A DNA stretch of 17,577 nt from Anaeroplasmataceae bacterium (GTDB lineage Bacteria > Bacillota_I > Bacilli_A > Acholeplasmatales > Anaeroplasmataceae): contig JAHHSV010000030.1 in the NCBI GenBank assembly GCA_020025015.1, positions 1 through 17,577 of the forward strand. Direction: 5' to 3'. This document shows, one piece after another, positions 14,451 through 17,577 of this stretch. Every line of letters begins with the position of its first letter. Within the stretch, counting starts at the first letter, position 1. The translations under genes and the position numbers were made by a program. Under the pieces are notes generated by a model. The model saw nothing but the letters and a program-made list of their open reading frames with translations, was not told the DNA's origin and did not search any database.

Positions 14451-16181
14451 TTACTTAGAATTTATTAATTTATTTAGGTAAGCTAAATCATAATACTTAT
14501 CAAAAGGGCATTTAATGTCTGGGGCAATACCTGTTTCAATCTCACTAAACTGATATTCACCATTCTTATCCTTTTTAGCACTCGCTAAGGCAAATGAACC
14601 GCTATAATTAATAGGAGTACCATCAATTAAGGCAGTTTGACTAACAGCACACATTCCTCCGCCACTATTTTCTTCGCTTATAATAGTAGCTATTCCCATA
14701 TCCTTACAAACTGATGTAAAATAATTAGCTGCACTAAAGGTATATTTAGAGGTCAAAACATAGAACTTGAACTCTGAATATGCATCCTTATCATCAAAGC
14801 TACCATCATCATTAGCATCAACCTTATATGACTCAAGAATTTTCACGCCTGAAAGAGTATTAGTTGATGGCAAAACAATATCCTCATCGGTTAAAAAGCC
14901 TAAAGCACTGATACAGCCAGCTAAAACTCCACCACCATTAGTTGTTAAATCAATAACGACATTCTTTACATCACCCTTACTTCTAACCTCATCTAAAGCA
15001 TGCTTCATAAAGTAGAATGTATCATATTTCCAAGCATCAGGCCTTAAATTTTTGTTCTCATCATAAATTTCTTCATCATAGCCTACCTTAAATTCATCAA
15101 ATTTAATGAAGGCTGTAGTTCCACTATATCTAACTGGTTGATATTCATTGTTAAAGGTTTTAGAATAATTTTTTAAAAGAGCATCATTAACCATCAGCAT
15201 ATTTTGAAGTCTTGGTCCTAAATCCTCGTAATAGTAAGGAATCACATTTTTATCAGAATCAAATTTATCAAAGCCACTATAATATGGTCTTGCACTTATG
15301 CTTGTATGTGGGTCATCTAAGGCAGTAATAAATAATTTTACATATGCTTCTTCACTTACGCCATATCTTCTGCTATTAAACGCATTACTAAGCACCTTAT
15401 CATTTTGAATAAAATTCTTAAAGCTATCAATCTTCTTAACCTTTTTTAAGCCATAAAAATAATCCATAATGAAATATAGTCCGTTATTACGTTCCTTTAA
15501 AACATCAATAGGTAGAGTTGTTTTAGAAAGCTTAGGATTTCTTGTTTTATCAAAATCATCTAAGGAATCTAAATAGGTTGTAAATAGATTATATTCCTCA
15601 CCGTTATAATACAAATTGGCAATATTTGAGCTTAAAGCTAAGGTGTTAATAACTGTATAAGGTAACAATACATCCTTATCCTTGATAACAATATCAAAAT
15701 CATATGGCTTTAGCTCATAAACAATATCTTCAGTCTCACTAGCCAATCCACCAGCGTACTTATAATTTCGATCATAGCTAATACCGGTAGGAGCATTAAC
15801 AAAGCCAAAGAAGGATTCTGTATTTGTTATAATTGTGTCAGCTACAGCATCAAGCTTAAAGTAGTAAGTCATACTACCATCGCTCCATGAAAATTTTGCC
15901 GTTGTATCACCAATGTCTGACACTAAAACATTTGCGGCATAATAGCCATCTAAAGATTGAACTAGTTCCTTAATACCAATCATAGGAACATGACCATTTT
16001 CAAAGAAATATGATGTAAGTACATCATCTGTAACCTTATATTCATCGCTAATTACATTTAATTTAACATCTTTTTTTATTAAATCCTTACCTATTTCGCT
16101 TCCTTCACCACTTGTGCATGAAGCTAGGGATAAAGAAAATAAAATTAGCGATAATCCTTGTAGTATTCTTCTAATTTTCAT
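14451..16181 (-). CDS. S41-family (C-terminal-processing-like) protease lipoprotein
   Basis: A 576-residue lipoprotein: a basic start (MKIRR), hydrophobic core, then lipobox LASC with Cys22 as the lipidated residue. The N-terminal 200 residues are a beta-rich region I cannot assign. The S41 domain follows: DDPHTSIS (289-296), VVIDLTTNGGGVLAG (408-422), the nucleophile motif TSKYTFSAANYF (Ser483) and ISEENSGGG (501-509), ending ETGIAPDIKCPF. I see no obvious PDZ domain between DPHTS and the catalytic part. An EF-hand-like calcium loop, DANDDGSFDDKD (455-466), sits just before the strand leading to Ser483. It should be anchored on the outer membrane face and cut extracellular proteins or peptides; the substrate is unknown. 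AGGAGG precedes ATG 16181. Confidence 0.9.
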   Translation of the reverse strand: MKIRRILQGLSLILFSLSLASCTSGEGSEIGKDLIKKDVKLNVISDEYKVTDDVLTSYFFENGHVPMIGIKELVQSLDGYYAANVLVSDIGDTTAKFSWSDGSMTYYFKLDAVADTIITNTESFFGFVNAPTGISYDRNYKYAGGLASETEDIVYELKPYDFDIVIKDKDVLLPYTVINTLALSSNIANLYYNGEEYNLFTTYLDSLDDFDKTRNPKLSKTTLPIDVLKERNNGLYFIMDYFYGLKKVKKIDSFKNFIQNDKVLSNAFNSRRYGVSEEAYVKLFITALDDPHTSISARPYYSGFDKFDSDKNVIPYYYEDLGPRLQNMLMVNDALLKNYSKTFNNEYQPVRYSGTTAFIKFDEFKVGYDEEIYDENKNLRPDAWKYDTFYFMKHALDEVRSKGDVKNVVIDLTTNGGGVLAGCISALGFLTDEDIVLPSTNTLSGVKILESYKVDANDDGSFDDKDAYSEFKFYVLTSKYTFSAANYFTSVCKDMGIATIISEENSGGGMCAVSQTALIDGTPINYSGSFALASAKKDKNGEYQFSEIETGIAPDIKCPFDKYYDLAYLNKLINSK

Positions 16182-16232
16182 AGCAATACCTCCTTAATTA
16201 TTTATTTTTTTACTTAAAATTTTAGTAAGTAT

Positions 16233-16260
16233 ATTATACTATTTTAAAATAAAATAACAA
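16233..16260 (-). promoter_or_regulatory. Promoter of the S41 lipoprotein gene
   Basis: On the minus strand, TTGTTA (16260-16255), a 16-bp spacer and a perfect TATAAT (16238-16233). It lies about 50 nt before the start codon. Confidence 0.7.
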
Positions 16261-16268
16261 CTATAAAT

Positions 16269-16298
16269 CGTATCCACGTTTATACGAAAACGTTTACA
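16269..16298 (-). promoter_or_regulatory. cre-like operator pair upstream of the S41 gene
   Basis: On the minus strand TGTAAACGTTTTCG (16298-16285) matches the CcpA cre consensus TGWAANCGNTNWCA at 13 of 14 positions. It abuts a second, looser dyad CGTATAAACGTGGATACG (16286-16269). The better site is centred about 30 nt upstream of the -35, a position more typical of activation than of repression. The core GAAAACGTTT also occurs on the glgA promoter. Confidence 0.6.
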
Positions 16299-16320
16299 AT
16301 TAACAATCTAATAGCCATTT

Positions 16321-16345
16321 AAAAAGACCAGCGTTTAAGCTGATC
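16321..16345 (-). terminator. Terminator of the CNNM-family gene
   Basis: On the minus strand GATCAGC pairs with GCTGGTC (one G-U), loop of 6, followed by TTTTT. It lies 27 nt after the stop codon at 16373. Confidence 0.75.
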
Positions 16346-16372
16346 AATAATTTAATTATATTTTTAAATCAA

Positions 16373-17413
16373 TTAGACCATATCGTACTCATCAACGATA
16401 TTACCTACAATTTCTTCTAATAAATCTTCTGTTGTTGTAATTCCCTTAGCTACGCCCTTATCATCTACAATTATTGCAAGAGGCATCTTATTTCTTTGCA
16501 TAGCATGAAATAAATCATCTGCAAGGGTTTTTTCTGAAACAATATAGGGCTCTCTTAAAATAGAATTAAGATTTTTATCCGTTTGAATAAAAAAGTCCTT
16601 AACATTTAAAATACCTATGATATCAGTCTTATTTTTTTTATAGACCGGATAGCGTGAGTAATTATTTATTCTAATTATCTCTTCTATTTCCTTGCGAGAA
16701 GCCTTAGCATCAATAAAAACAGTTTTATCAAGTGGTGTCATTAGGTCTACAACCTTTTTATCATTAAACTCAAAAACATTTTGAATCCAGTCACCCTCTA
16801 CCTTCTCAACTGTACCAGTCTTTTCGCCAAGCTTAACCATAAGCCTAATTTCATCCTCAGTTATTCTATCCTCTTCAGCCTCTACCTTTAATCTAAATAA
16901 TTTTAAAAATAGATTAGTTGATATAGAAAGTAGCCAAATACCTGGCTTCATTATTATTGAAAGCCAATAAACTATTGGGCTTGTAAATTTTGCAACCTCA
17001 TAAGGCTTTTGCATTGCAATTCTTTTTGGTACTAATTCGCCTAAAACCAAGGTGAAATACGATAAAATTATCGTAATAAGGATAACTGCAAGGGTATTAA
17101 GTGTACCAAGAGAAATACTAGTAAATCTCCAGTCATTATAGATGAGATTAACTAAAGGCTTGGCAAAATTATCCGCTGCAAAGGCACTACCTAAAAAACC
17201 AGCCAAGGTAATACCAACCTGAATAGTTGATAAAAAGCCTGCCGGAGCCTTTGTAAGCTTTAGTAATCTAATAGCTGTTTTATCACCCTTACTTGCATCT
17301 TCCTCAAGCTTTGGCTTATTTAATGATAGAACTGCTATTTCTGTTGCGGCAAAAAACGCATTTAAAAAAATTAAAACCAGTTGAATAATCAGCTGTATCG
17401 GAATTGAATCCAA
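16373..17413 (-). CDS. CNNM/HlyC-CorC-family membrane protein with paired CBS domains, no CorC_HlyC domain
   Basis: A 346-residue protein: a DUF21/CNNM membrane domain (about 1-170; helices near 6-30, 60-82, 105-125 and 145-165) with family motifs NAFFAATEIAVLSLN and GELVPKRIA. A cytoplasmic region follows with two CBS domains (about 217-275 and 285-340; DLMTP, YSRYPVY, GITTTEDLLEEIVG). Relatives are linked to magnesium export or homeostasis, with CBS domains sensing nucleotide/Mg. It ends at GNIVDEYDMV, exactly where the C-terminal CorC_HlyC domain usually begins, so it is a short form of the roughly 430-residue family. No ATG fits: the start is TTG 17413, with AAGGAG 10 nt before it. Confidence 0.9.
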   Translation of the reverse strand: MDSIPIQLIIQLVLIFLNAFFAATEIAVLSLNKPKLEEDASKGDKTAIRLLKLTKAPAGFLSTIQVGITLAGFLGSAFAADNFAKPLVNLIYNDWRFTSISLGTLNTLAVILITIILSYFTLVLGELVPKRIAMQKPYEVAKFTSPIVYWLSIIMKPGIWLLSISTNLFLKLFRLKVEAEEDRITEDEIRLMVKLGEKTGTVEKVEGDWIQNVFEFNDKKVVDLMTPLDKTVFIDAKASRKEIEEIIRINNYSRYPVYKKNKTDIIGILNVKDFFIQTDKNLNSILREPYIVSEKTLADDLFHAMQRNKMPLAIIVDDKGVAKGITTTEDLLEEIVGNIVDEYDMV

Positions 17414-17452
17414 ATTAAAACCATCTCCTTAAAATATATAATATATAATTAT

Positions 17453-17481
17453 ATATTAAGAGATGGCCTACAAAAAGTCAA
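17453..17481 (-). promoter_or_regulatory. Promoter of the CNNM-family gene
   Basis: On the minus strand TTGACT (17481-17476), 17-bp spacer, TAATAT (17458-17453). An imperfect inverted repeat (ccatctc at 17421-17427, gagatgg at 17460-17466) links the spacer with the ribosome site. I see nothing codable from 17482 to the window end. Confidence 0.7.
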
Positions 17482-17577
17482 ATTAAGATTTTATTAAGAT
17501 TTTATTAGCTATTAAACATTATTCCCGTATTTGGGATTTAACAACCCAAAATTTAGGATTTTATTTTTGTAAAGTTG

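Noticed and set aside
17524..17561. Short direct repeat (cccgtatttgggattt / cccaaaatttaggattt) and small hairpin at the right edge
   Set aside because: Low complexity and imperfect; no T run in the right place for a terminator, so no function is supported.

Overview
The window is AT-rich DNA from a low-GC Gram-positive, most likely an uncultured Mollicutes-, Acholeplasma- or Erysipelotrichia-like member of the Bacillota. Shine-Dalgarno sites are strong (AAGGAG, GGAGG) and promoters are sigma-A-like. TGA is used as a stop (the glycosyltransferase gene ends with it and would otherwise run into the tRNA), so this is the standard bacterial code and not the Mycoplasma code. The species assignment is inference.

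Left part (1-6740), accessory in character. A large secreted protein runs off the left edge (start 2098, minus strand). It joins an IdeS/Mac-like (peptidase family C66) cysteine protease domain to InlB-type B repeats. Next come a dead IS1595-family insertion sequence (2277-3530), a two-gene unit encoding a beta-rich protein of unknown function and a 71-residue membrane protein (3688-5127, with an apparent frameshift at its 5' end), and a stand-alone DUF262 protein (5344-6384). A gene-free stretch (6385-6700) carries iterated short repeats. The 3' end of a tRNA-Leu(CAA) gene (6746-6832) faces this block, the usual geometry for an island inserted at a tRNA gene, although no second attachment copy is visible.

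Central part (6746-11700), minus strand. A short membrane-anchored, thioredoxin-like protein without CXXC is followed by a modest terminator, then argS, a YbhN/LPG-synthase-like multi-spanning membrane protein, a GT4 glycosyltransferase of the diacylglycerol-glucosyltransferase type, and the tRNA. The last four genes are packed with 1-nt spacing, overlap, or less than 30 nt. The glycosyltransferase tail is encoded by a roughly 19-bp tandem repeat that is not a multiple of three.

Right part (11640-14412), plus strand. A two-gene glycogen operon, glgA-glgC, has overlapping coding regions, a clear promoter, a LacI-family (CcpA/MalR-like) operator lying on that promoter, and a strong terminator. 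Convergent to it is an S41-protease lipoprotein (14451-16181) with a similar operator about 25 nt upstream of its own promoter, so the two units may share a carbon-source regulator. The window ends with a CNNM/CBS-domain membrane protein (16373-17413) that lacks the usual C-terminal CorC_HlyC domain.

The most noteworthy items are the IdeS-like protease with B repeats, the interleaved inverted repeats in the transposase leader, the frameshifted beta-rich gene with its small membrane partner, the phase-variable-looking glycosyltransferase tail, and the shared operator of the glycogen and protease genes.
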